5,220 nt of DNA from Rhodoferax sp. (lineage in GTDB: Bacteria; Pseudomonadota; Gammaproteobacteria; Burkholderiales; Burkholderiaceae_C): NCBI GenBank assembly GCA_020048795.1, contig JAIFMA010000037.1:1-5220 (forward strand). Reading direction: 5' to 3'. Shown here piece by piece: positions 1 through 5,220 of the stretch (its first letter is position 1; each line of letters starts with the position of its first letter). The position numbers were made by a program, and so were the translations under genes. The notes under the pieces were generated by a model. It had not been told where the DNA came from, did no database searches, and was given only the letters and a program-made list of their open reading frames with translations.

Positions 1-101
1 GGGGCTACAGGCACCCCAGCCCCATGTGCCCTGATGGAAACCCTGATATGGAAGCCACCAAATTCTGCGTTTAATCAAGGTTTGCTCAGATTGTCTTGTG
101 A

Positions 102-119
102 CTGTCGCAAATGTTTCAC
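102..119 (+). promoter_or_regulatory. Candidate Pho box (PhoB binding site) upstream of ugpB
   Basis: The 18-mer CTGTCGCAAATGTTTCAC matches the E. coli-type Pho box consensus (two CTGTCA-like 7-mers separated by a 4-bp A/T-rich spacer) at about 14 of 18 positions by my hand alignment. Half-sites start at 102 (CTGTCGC) and 113 (GTTTCAC), the 11-bp period expected for PhoB. A further weaker half-site, TTGTCTT, starts at 91, again 11 bp upstream. Ten nucleotides separate the box from the -10 element at 130-135, the same as in E. coli phoA. The ugp operon is a known Pho regulon member in E. coli, so site and gene function agree. Activity of the site here is inferred. Confidence 0.72.
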
Positions 120-129
120 ATTTGTTGAC

Positions 130-135
130 TATGCT
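130..135 (+). promoter_or_regulatory. Candidate -10 element of the ugp promoter
   Basis: TATGCT resembles the sigma-70 -10 hexamer TATAAT (4 of 6) and lies 10 nt downstream of the Pho box, the usual place when PhoB replaces a -35 element. No good -35 hexamer sits 16-18 bp upstream, consistent with an activator-dependent promoter. Transcription would begin near 141-143, giving a leader of about 20 nt before the ugpB start. A TTGACT at 125-130 looks like a -35 but has no acceptable -10 at the right distance. Confidence 0.55.
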
Positions 136-150
136 CTGCCTTCCAAACTC

Positions 151-156
151 AAGGAG
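151..156 (+). promoter_or_regulatory. Ribosome binding site of ugpB
   Basis: AAGGAG is a strong Shine-Dalgarno match 5 nt before the ATG at 162. It fixes the start of ugpB, and that start also opens directly into a signal peptide. Confidence 0.85.
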
Positions 157-161
157 ATCGT

Positions 162-1469
162 ATGAAGTTCAAACTTGCAGTTGTTGCCGTTGCAGCAACT
201 TTTGCCCTGTCGGCCCAGGCCGTGACTGAGGTCCAGTGGTGGCACTCCATGACCGCCGTAAACGGCGAATGGGTCAACGACCTGGCCAAAGAGTTCAACG
301 CCAAACAAAGCGACTACAAGATTGTGCCCACCTACAAGGGCACCTACGACGAGTCCATGACCTCGGCCGTGGCGGCCTTTCGTGCAGGTAACGCGCCGCA
401 CATCCTGCAAGTCTTTGAGGTCGGCACCGCCACCATGATGGCCAGCAAGGGTGCCATCGTGCCGGTGGCCAAGGTCATGAAAGATGCTGGTCAGAAGTTT
501 GACCCCAAAGCGTACATCTCGGCGGTCGCCGGCTACTACACCGCACCCAGCGGCGAAATGCTGAGTTTTCCGTTCAACAGCTCAACCACCGTGTTCTATT
601 TCAACAAGGACGCGTTCAAGGCGGCAGGCATCGACACCGCCAAAGCGCCCAGCAGTTGGCCTGAAGTGGCCTTGGCTGCGGCCAAGCTCAAAGCCAGCGG
701 CCACAAGTGTCCTCTGACCGTGGCCTGGCAGGGCTGGACCCAGCTCGAGAGCTTCTCGGCTTGGCACAACGTCGAATTTGCCACCAAATCCAACGGTCTG
801 AGCGGTATGGATGCACGCATGAAGGTCGATTCACCCCTGCATGTGCGCCACATTGACAACCTGTCCAACATGGCCAAGCAAGGTCTGTTTGTGTACAAAG
901 GCCGTGCCAACGTGCCGGAAGCCACCTTTGTGTCGGGTGAATGCGCCATGATCACCACCTCCAGCGGTTTTTACGGCAATGTCAAGAAAAACGCCAAGTT
1001 CGCCTTTGGTCTGGCGCCCCTGCCCTATTACCCCGATGTGCCCGGTGCCCCGCAAAACACCGTCATCGGTGGTGCCAGCCTGTGGGTGATGGCTGGCAAA
1101 AAGGCGGAGGAGTACAAGGGTGTGGCAGCTTTTTTCAGCTTCGTCTCAAGCCCCGAAGTGCAGTCGGCCAGCCACAAACGCACGGGTTACCTGCCCATCA
1201 CCACGGCGGCATTTGACCTGACCGAAAAGTCTGGCTTTTACAAGGAAAACCCCGGCACCGATGTGGCGCCCACCCAGATGATCCGCAAGGTGACCGATAA
1301 ATCGCGCGGCATCCGCCTGGGCAACTATGTGCAGATCCGCACCATCGAGGACGAAGAACTCGAACAGGTCTGGGGTGGCAAGAAGAGCGCCACCGAGGCC
1401 TTGCAGTCCATCGTCAAGCGCGGCAATGAATTGCTCGAGCGGTTTGAGAAAGCCAATAAGAAGGGCTAG
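162..1469 (+). CDS. ugpB: sn-Glycerol-3-phosphate ABC transporter, periplasmic substrate-binding protein UgpB
   Basis: This 435-residue protein (E. coli UgpB is 438) binds G3P and glycerophosphodiesters in the periplasm and delivers them to UgpA/UgpE. Residues 1-20 form a Sec signal peptide: basic MKFK, a hydrophobic Ala/Val core, and an AQA site with predicted cleavage after residue 20. The mature protein is a family 1 extracellular solute-binding protein. UgpB-typical blocks are PTYKGTY (56-62), NAPHILQVFEVGTATMMAS (77-95), PFNSST (137-142), WQGWTQLESFSAW (189-201), IGGASLWVM (302-310), TGYLPIT (341-347) and GIRLGNYVQIR (383-393). They cover the regions that line the ligand pocket in the E. 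coli protein. Cys183 and Cys261 fall where E. coli UgpB also has cysteines and may form a disulfide. It is the first gene of the operon, 18 bp before ugpA, behind a predicted Pho box. The specific match to UgpB, rather than to a generic sugar-binding protein, is clear, and the downstream genes support it. Confidence 0.96.
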   Translation: MKFKLAVVAVAATFALSAQAVTEVQWWHSMTAVNGEWVNDLAKEFNAKQSDYKIVPTYKGTYDESMTSAVAAFRAGNAPHILQVFEVGTATMMASKGAIVPVAKVMKDAGQKFDPKAYISAVAGYYTAPSGEMLSFPFNSSTTVFYFNKDAFKAAGIDTAKAPSSWPEVALAAAKLKASGHKCPLTVAWQGWTQLESFSAWHNVEFATKSNGLSGMDARMKVDSPLHVRHIDNLSNMAKQGLFVYKGRANVPEATFVSGECAMITTSSGFYGNVKKNAKFAFGLAPLPYYPDVPGAPQNTVIGGASLWVMAGKKAEEYKGVAAFFSFVSSPEVQSASHKRTGYLPITTAAFDLTEKSGFYKENPGTDVAPTQMIRKVTDKSRGIRLGNYVQIRTIEDEELEQVWGGKKSATEALQSIVKRGNELLERFEKANKKG

Positions 1470-1487
1470 ACACCAGCCTTCAACGCG

Positions 1488-2369
1488 ATGGAAAAGCGCG
1501 TTTTCTTCCGATCAAGCTGGCTGCCTTGGGTGCTGATTGCACCCCAGGTGCTCATCATTACGCTGTTTTTTTTCTGGCCGGCCGCACAGGCACTGTTGCA
1601 ATCGGTTCAGCAGTCTGACGCATTCGGCACCTCGGTCGAGTGGGTCGGGCTGGAGAATTTCCGCAATCTCTGGAACGACGAAACCTATCTGGCATCTTTC
1701 TACACCACGGCAATTTTTTCAAGCCTGGTGGCGGTGGTCGGGATCAGCGTTTCGTTGATGCTGGCGGTGTTTGCCGACCGCATTGTCAAGGGTGCGCTGG
1801 CCTACAAAACCCTGTTGATCTGGCCTTACGCCGTGGCGCCTGCTGTGGCTGGGGTGCTTTGGCTCTTTATGTTTGCCCCCAGTGTCGGTGTGGTGTCTTA
1901 TTGGTTACGCGCGCTGGGTGTTGACTGGAACCACTTGCTCAATGGCCAACACGCCATGACGCTGGTGGTGATGGCTGCCGTGTGGAAGCAAATTTCCTAC
2001 AACTTCCTGTTTTTTCTGGCGGGATTGCAAAGCATTCCCAAATCATTGATCGAAGCCGCTGCCATTGATGGTGCCCGGCCCTGGCGACGCTTCTGGACGA
2101 TTGTGTTTCCGTTGCTGTCACCCACCACCTTTTTCTTGCTGGTGATCAACATTGTTTACGCGTTTTTTGACACCTTTGCCATCATTGATGCCGCCACCCA
2201 GGGTGGACCGGGCAAAGAAACCGCGATTCTGGTTTACAAGGTCTACTTTGACGGCTTCAAGGCGATGGACCTGGGCGGCTCGGCGGCTCAGTCGGTGGTG
2301 CTGATGGTGATTGTGGTGGCCCTGACCGTAGTGCAGTTTCGTTTTGTCGAGAAGAAAGTGAATTACTAA
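1488..2369 (+). CDS. ugpA: sn-Glycerol-3-phosphate ABC transporter, inner-membrane permease UgpA
   Basis: This 293-residue integral membrane protein (E. coli UgpA is 295) forms one half of the G3P channel with UgpE. About six membrane segments are visible, near residues 11-31, 73-95, 105-130, 158-180, 212-235 and 267-284. The MalF/MalG-type EAA loop that contacts the ATPase is at 189-208, beginning EAAAIDGA and ending with the conserved Pro208. Blocks typical of UgpA include LPYAVAPAVA-like WPYAVAPAVAGVLW (112-125), VWKQISYNFLFF (165-176) and VYAFFDTF (223-230). The N-terminus matches the E. coli protein (FRSSWLPWVLIAPQ), which supports the ATG at 1488. No clear Shine-Dalgarno sequence precedes it, so it may depend on ribosomes arriving from ugpB. 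A run of eight T at 1566-1573 encodes Phe codons in the first membrane segment. Confidence 0.96.
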   Translation: MEKRVFFRSSWLPWVLIAPQVLIITLFFFWPAAQALLQSVQQSDAFGTSVEWVGLENFRNLWNDETYLASFYTTAIFSSLVAVVGISVSLMLAVFADRIVKGALAYKTLLIWPYAVAPAVAGVLWLFMFAPSVGVVSYWLRALGVDWNHLLNGQHAMTLVVMAAVWKQISYNFLFFLAGLQSIPKSLIEAAAIDGARPWRRFWTIVFPLLSPTTFFLLVINIVYAFFDTFAIIDAATQGGPGKETAILVYKVYFDGFKAMDLGGSAAQSVVLMVIVVALTVVQFRFVEKKVNY

Positions 2370-3220
2370 TGGTTGAGCGCAGGCCCTGGTTAACCGTGCT
2401 GTCGCATGCCGTGCTGGTTTTGGGCGTGCTGGTGGTGGCGTTTCCGCTCTACCTGACCTTTGTGGCATCGACCCAGACCTCACAAGCGATTGTGCAGTCG
2501 CCCATGCCGCTGCTGCCGGGTGGGCATTTTCTGGAAAACTACACCGCGGCCTGGAACGGCACCGGTGGTGGCTCGGGGTCCAAAGCACCCGTCGGCCAGA
2601 TGATGATGGTCAGCCTGATCACTGCGCTGGTCATCTCGCTGGGAAAAATCGCGATTTCGCTGTTGTCAGCTTTTGCCATTGTGTATTTCCGTTTTCCATT
2701 TCGCATGTTTTTCTTCTGGGCGATTTTTATCACGCTGATGTTGCCGGTGGAGGTACGCATTGGCCCCACCTACAAAGTGGTGTCGGATCTGGGCATGCTC
2801 AACAGCTACGCGGGCCTGACGATTCCACTGATTGCCTCGGCCACGGCCACTTTTTTGTTTCGGCAGTTTTTTTTGACGGTGCCCGAAGAACTGGTGGAGG
2901 CCGCGCGCATTGACGGGGCCGGACCGATGCGGTTTTTTTGGGATGTGCTGGTGCCGCTGTCCAAAACCTCGATTGCCGCGCTGTTTGTGATTCAGTTCAT
3001 TTACGGCTGGAACCAGTACCTGTGGCCGCTGCTGGTGACCACCAGCGAAGACATGTACCCGGTGGTGATTGGTATCAAACGCATGATTTCCGGGGGCGAC
3101 TCTGAAATGCAGTGGAACATCGTCATGGCCACCGCCGTGCTGGCCATGCTGCCGCCCGCGCTGGTGGTGATGTTGATGCAGAAGTGGTTTGTCAAGGGGC
3201 TGGTGGATACTGAGAAGTAA
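2369..3220 (+). CDS. ugpE: sn-Glycerol-3-phosphate ABC transporter, inner-membrane permease UgpE
   Basis: This 283-residue permease (E. coli UgpE is 281) pairs with UgpA. The start is MVERRPWLTVLSHAVLVLG, close to the E. coli N-terminus. Hydrophobic segments lie near 10-32, 78-106, 112-125, 146-169, 199-221 and 252-272. The EAA loop is at 177-196 (EAARIDGA, ending at Pro196). Strong family blocks are FITLMLPVEVRI (120-131), ASATATFLFRQFF (156-168) and FIYGWNQYLWPLL (210-222), and the C-terminus GLVDTEK is almost as in E. coli. The stop of ugpA and this start share one base (TAATG), implying translational coupling and near-equal synthesis of the two channel halves. The gene is followed after 5 bp by a palindrome (3226-3275). 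T-runs at 2867-2874 and 2933-2939 encode Phe-Phe pairs. Confidence 0.96.
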   Translation: MVERRPWLTVLSHAVLVLGVLVVAFPLYLTFVASTQTSQAIVQSPMPLLPGGHFLENYTAAWNGTGGGSGSKAPVGQMMMVSLITALVISLGKIAISLLSAFAIVYFRFPFRMFFFWAIFITLMLPVEVRIGPTYKVVSDLGMLNSYAGLTIPLIASATATFLFRQFFLTVPEELVEAARIDGAGPMRFFWDVLVPLSKTSIAALFVIQFIYGWNQYLWPLLVTTSEDMYPVVIGIKRMISGGDSEMQWNIVMATAVLAMLPPALVVMLMQKWFVKGLVDTEK

Positions 3221-3225
3221 CAACC

Positions 3226-3275
3226 TTGGGGACAGACCGATGCACCTGCGCAGCAGCGCATCGCTCTGTCCCCAA
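3226..3275. repeat. 50-bp interrupted palindrome, REP-like, after ugpE
   Basis: The left arm TTGGGGACAGA (3226-3236) is perfectly complementary to TCTGTCCCCAA (3265-3275). After one C/C mismatch (3237/3264) the stem continues with CGATGC (3238-3243) against GCATCG (3258-3263), leaving a 14-nt loop (3244-3257). The loop contains the small palindrome CTGCGCAG (3246-3253). There is no T-run on either side, so it is a poor intrinsic terminator. Palindromes built on GGGGACAG / CTGTCCCC are, in my recollection, common dispersed extragenic elements in beta- and gammaproteobacteria and are often found near IS200-like Y1 (RAYT) transposases. The assignment to such a family is inference, because only one copy is visible. 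As RNA it would make a stable hairpin protecting the 3' end of an upstream ugpBAE message. Confidence 0.75.
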
Positions 3276-3343
3276 CTGACTGGATGAATTCCAACCTAAC
3301 CTAACCCAAAAACAATGCAAGCACAGCGCGCCAAGGTGACTCC

Positions 3344-3430
3344 GCAGCGGACAGCCTCTGGCCGGGAGCCTCATGCTGCCCAATGCGCAGAAATCTGCTC
3401 CCGGTCAGATGCTGTCCGCTGCTCCTTTTT
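3344..3430 (+). terminator. Long hairpin with T-run between ugpE and ugpC (intra-operon terminator or attenuator candidate)
   Basis: GCAGCGGACAGC (3344-3355) pairs perfectly with GCTGTCCGCTGC (3411-3422). After a C/T mismatch (3356/3410), TCTGGCCGGGAGC (3357-3369) pairs with GCTCCCGGTCAGA (3397-3409), with a single G-T wobble (G3361/T3405). The total is about 25 paired positions around a 27-nt loop (3370-3396), which itself can form a 4-bp CTGC/GCAG stem (3376-3379 with 3387-3390). The stem is followed by TCC and five T (3426-3430), the layout of a Rho-independent terminator, although the stem is much longer than usual and the T-run is short. It ends 28 nt before the ugpC start. The alternative is a repeat element of the REP/MITE kind. 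The inverted repeat is certain; terminator function is inferred. Confidence 0.6.
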
Positions 3431-3458
3431 CATTTGACGACTTTCAGACAATTGCACT

Positions 3459-4487
3459 ATGGCTTCCATCCAGCTCAAAAACGTCATCAAACGCTACGGC
3501 ACTGGCAAATCAGCCAACCAGGTCATCCACGGGGTGGATGCCGATATCCACGACGGCGAATTTGTCGTCATCGTTGGGCCATCGGGCTGCGGCAAATCGA
3601 CGCTGTTGCGCATGGTGGCCGGTCTGGAAGAGATCACCGAGGGTGACATATCGATTGGCAACCGGGTCGTCAACCACCTCGAACCGTCTGAGCGTGACAT
3701 CGCCATGGTGTTTCAGAACTACGCCCTGTACCCGCACATGAGTGTGTTTGAAAACATGGCCTATGGTTTAAAGATTGCCAAAGTGCCCCCTGACGAGATT
3801 CGGGCGCGGGTTGACAAGGCCGCCAAAATCCTTGAAATTGGCCCGTTTCTGACACGCAAACCGCGCGAACTCTCGGGCGGGCAGCGTCAGCGCGTGGCCA
3901 TGGGTCGGGCCATCGTGCGCCAGCCGCAGGTGTTTTTGTTTGATGAACCCCTGTCGAATCTGGATGCCAAGCTGCGCGCCCAGACCCGCCTTGAAATCCA
4001 GAAACTGCACCGCGAGCTTGGCATTACCTCGTTGTTTGTGACCCACGATCAGGTCGAGGCCATGACACTGGCGCAGCGCATGATGGTGATGAATGCCGGT
4101 GTGATGGAGCAGTTTGGCACGCCTGAAGAGGTGTACAACCGCCCTGCCACCACCTTTGTGGCCGGCTTTATGGGCTCGCCGCCCATGAACCTGCTGAAAA
4201 ACGCGCCCGATGCACCGCCCAACACCATCGTCGGGGTGCGACCTGAACATCTTGACATCACCGCCACCGGCTGGGGCCTGCGCGTCGAGGCGGTTGAAAT
4301 GCTGGGTGCCGAACGCTTGACCTATGGCCGTTGGACCCATGGTAGTGCGGACGAGTTGGTGATCATCCGCACCGAAGAATCCAATGTAGCGCCGGTCGTC
4401 GGCAGCACCATTTGCGTCACGCCCCGACCCAGCCGAATCCACCACTTTGATGCGAGCACCAAAAAACGCAAGGAACTCGTCCCATGA
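3459..4487 (+). CDS. ugpC: sn-Glycerol-3-phosphate ABC transporter, ATP-binding protein UgpC
   Basis: This 342-residue ATPase (E. coli UgpC is 356) works as a dimer on the cytoplasmic face of UgpA/UgpE. All ABC motifs are intact: Walker A GPSGCGKST (40-48), Q-loop Gln86 in MVFQNYALYPHMS, signature LSGGQ (138-142), Walker B VFLFDEP (158-164) with catalytic Glu163, D-loop SNLD (166-169) and switch His196. A MalK/UgpC-type C-terminal regulatory (TOBE/OB) domain spans roughly 235-342, entered through GSPPMNLL (239-246) and containing VRPEHL (260-265). MalK-like importers share the ATPase type, so the name rests on sequence resemblance and on the ugp context. An in-frame TGA at 3435-3437 with no ATG in between makes the ATG at 3459 the only reasonable start. 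It lacks a visible Shine-Dalgarno sequence. The 238-bp gap and hairpins upstream may uncouple its expression from ugpBAE. It overlaps ugpQ by 4 bases (ATGA). Confidence 0.95.
   Translation: MASIQLKNVIKRYGTGKSANQVIHGVDADIHDGEFVVIVGPSGCGKSTLLRMVAGLEEITEGDISIGNRVVNHLEPSERDIAMVFQNYALYPHMSVFENMAYGLKIAKVPPDEIRARVDKAAKILEIGPFLTRKPRELSGGQRQRVAMGRAIVRQPQVFLFDEPLSNLDAKLRAQTRLEIQKLHRELGITSLFVTHDQVEAMTLAQRMMVMNAGVMEQFGTPEEVYNRPATTFVAGFMGSPPMNLLKNAPDAPPNTIVGVRPEHLDITATGWGLRVEAVEMLGAERLTYGRWTHGSADELVIIRTEESNVAPVVGSTICVTPRPSRIHHFDASTKKRKELVP
4470..4475 (+). promoter_or_regulatory. Ribosome binding site of ugpQ inside the ugpC 3' end
   Basis: AAGGAA lies 8 nt before the ATG at 4484 and within the last codons of ugpC. 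It supports that start and, with the ATGA overlap, suggests that ugpQ is translated both by coupling and by direct initiation. Confidence 0.65.
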
Positions 4488-5220
4488 ACGCGGCAAGCCT
4501 TCACGCCTCCACCTGGCCCTACCCGCGCTGGGTGGCCCACCGTGGCGCTGGCAAACTGGCACCAGAAAACACGCTGGCCGCCTTTCGCACCGGGGCCGCG
4601 CATGGCTACCGCATGTTTGAGTGCGATGTCAAACTCAGTCTGGACGGTGTGCCGTTTTTGCTGCACGATGCCACCTTGCAGCGCACCACCAACGCGGGCG
4701 ATGCGCTGGACCCCGACCTGAGCGATGTGGCGGGCGACCACCCCTGGGGTACGCTGGCGCTGCTGGATGCCGGAAGCTGGCATTCGCGGTCCTTTGCGGG
4801 CGAGCCACTGCCGACTTTTGAAGCCATTGCGCGTTACTGTCTGCGCAATCATTACTTTTTGAACATTGAGATCAAACCTACACCGGGTACCGAATATCAA
4901 ACCGGCGACGTAGTGGCAACCCACGCAGCGCGCCTATGGCAGAGTGCCCCCGTGCCGCCGCTGCTGACCTCGTTTGAGGTGCCCGCCCTAGAAGGTGCCA
5001 TGCAGGCCCGGCCCGAACTGCCGCGCGGCCTGCTGCTCGAAGCCTTGTGGCCGGGCTGGCTGGAGACTGCGTTACGTCTGCGCTGTGTGGCGGTGGTGTG
5101 TGACCAGGTGCTGTGGACTGAGGCCACCGTCGCCCAGGTCAAGGGTGCCGGCTTGCGTGCCTTGAGCTACACCGTCAACGACGAGGCGGCGGCCCAGCGG
5201 CTGATTGATCTGCAAACCGA
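4484..5220 (+). CDS. ugpQ: Glycerophosphodiester phosphodiesterase UgpQ (3' end beyond window)
   Basis: The frame is open from ATG 4484 to the window edge: 245 complete codons and no stop. E. coli UgpQ is 247 residues; this protein has a slightly longer N-terminus and an internal insertion, so by alignment only some 15-25 C-terminal residues should be missing. It is a cytoplasmic GP-PDE that hydrolyses glycerophosphodiesters to G3P and an alcohol. Catalytic features are in place: VAHRG with His19 and Arg20, PENTL (27-31), metal ligands Glu46 and Asp48 in FECDVKLS, HD at His61-Asp62, and NIEIKPT (127-133) with Glu129 and Lys131. DAGSW (95-99), GEPLP (106-110), SFEVPALE and PELPRGLLLE (near 172 and 184) match the E. 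coli enzyme. The segment between Asn70 and Asp95 is about 7 residues longer than in E. coli by my hand alignment. There is no signal peptide, in keeping with the cytoplasmic role. The start overlaps the ugpC stop (ATGA). Confidence 0.94.
   Translation, partial: MNAASLHASTWPYPRWVAHRGAGKLAPENTLAAFRTGAAHGYRMFECDVKLSLDGVPFLLHDATLQRTTNAGDALDPDLSDVAGDHPWGTLALLDAGSWHSRSFAGEPLPTFEAIARYCLRNHYFLNIEIKPTPGTEYQTGDVVATHAARLWQSAPVPPLLTSFEVPALEGAMQARPELPRGLLLEALWPGWLETALRLRCVAVVCDQVLWTEATVAQVKGAGLRALSYTVNDEAAAQRLIDLQT

Noticed and set aside
1..30. Inverted repeats GGGGCT (1-6) with AGCCCC (18-23), and GGCAC (10-14) with GTGCC (26-30)
   Set aside because: The stems are short, cannot form together as a simple hairpin and have no T-run. 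They lie at the window edge, so neither a terminator of an upstream gene nor a riboswitch can be supported.
97..120. TGTGA ... TCACA resembling a CRP site
   Set aside because: The half-sites are separated by 14 bp instead of the 6 bp required for CRP. The same bases are better explained by the Pho box.
2666..3223. 185-codon open frame on the minus strand opposite ugpE
   Set aside because: It is extremely His/Gln-rich, the mirror of hydrophobic codons in a permease gene, and has no recognisable domain.
3293..3307. Tandem pentamers AACCT AACCT AACCC in the ugpE-ugpC gap
   Set aside because: Three short units are too few to call a functional repeat. This may be chance or minor slippage.
3221..3458. 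A small gene hidden between ugpE and ugpC
   Set aside because: The + strand frame opening at 3373 and its neighbour at 3383 run out of frame into ugpC, and the minus frames read through the hairpins. None has a Shine-Dalgarno sequence or recognisable protein content, and the space is accounted for by the two palindromes.
3434..3460. TTGACG (3434-3439) and CACTAT (3455-3460) as a promoter for ugpC
   Set aside because: The spacing is only 15 bp and the -10 overlaps the ATG at 3459, so transcripts would begin inside the gene. A dedicated ugpC promoter is not supported there.
3768..4562. 264-codon open frame on the minus strand opposite ugpC
   Set aside because: It is antisense to an intact ATPase with all motifs. 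Its composition (rich in His, Gly, Arg) is that of a GC-rich shadow frame, and no family is recognisable.
4322..4924. 200-codon open frame on the minus strand across the ugpC-ugpQ junction
   Set aside because: It lies antisense to two well-supported genes and resembles no known protein.

Overview
The window carries a nearly complete sn-glycerol-3-phosphate (G3P) / glycerophosphodiester uptake operon in the order ugpB-ugpA-ugpE-ugpC-ugpQ, all on the + strand. This is the gene order known from Escherichia coli. The base composition is moderately GC-rich with strong third-position G/C, and the proteins resemble the E. coli Ugp proteins clearly but not closely. Together with the short palindromic repeat style between genes, this suggests a betaproteobacterium, probably Burkholderiales (Comamonadaceae-like). 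That placement is an inference from general impression, not a computed assignment.

Layout: positions 1-161 are a leader with a good candidate PhoB-dependent promoter. It has a Pho box at 102-119, a -10 element at 130-135 spaced exactly as in E. coli phoA, and a Shine-Dalgarno sequence at 151-156. Then follow ugpB (162-1469, periplasmic binding protein), ugpA (1488-2369, permease) and ugpE (2369-3220, permease, overlapping ugpA by one base). A 238-bp gap at 3221-3458 holds two separate inverted repeats: a 50-bp REP-like palindrome just after ugpE, and a very long hairpin followed by a T-run just before ugpC. Then come ugpC (3459-4487, ATPase) and ugpQ (4484 to the window end, cytoplasmic glycerophosphodiester phosphodiesterase, overlapping ugpC by 4 bases). 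ugpQ runs off the right edge with only its extreme C-terminus missing.

How they work together: UgpB captures G3P or glycerophosphodiesters in the periplasm and hands them to the UgpA-UgpE channel. A UgpC dimer energises transport, and UgpQ hydrolyses the imported diesters to G3P plus an alcohol. The predicted Pho box fits the known role of the system as a phosphate-starvation scavenger.

The coding content is a well-known system and I see no new gene system. The parts worth a second look are non-coding: the promoter architecture, and the two palindromes that split the operon between the permease genes and the ATPase gene. These could act as a terminator/attenuator or as mRNA-stabilising elements that set subunit ratios. 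Nothing convincing is coded on the minus strand.
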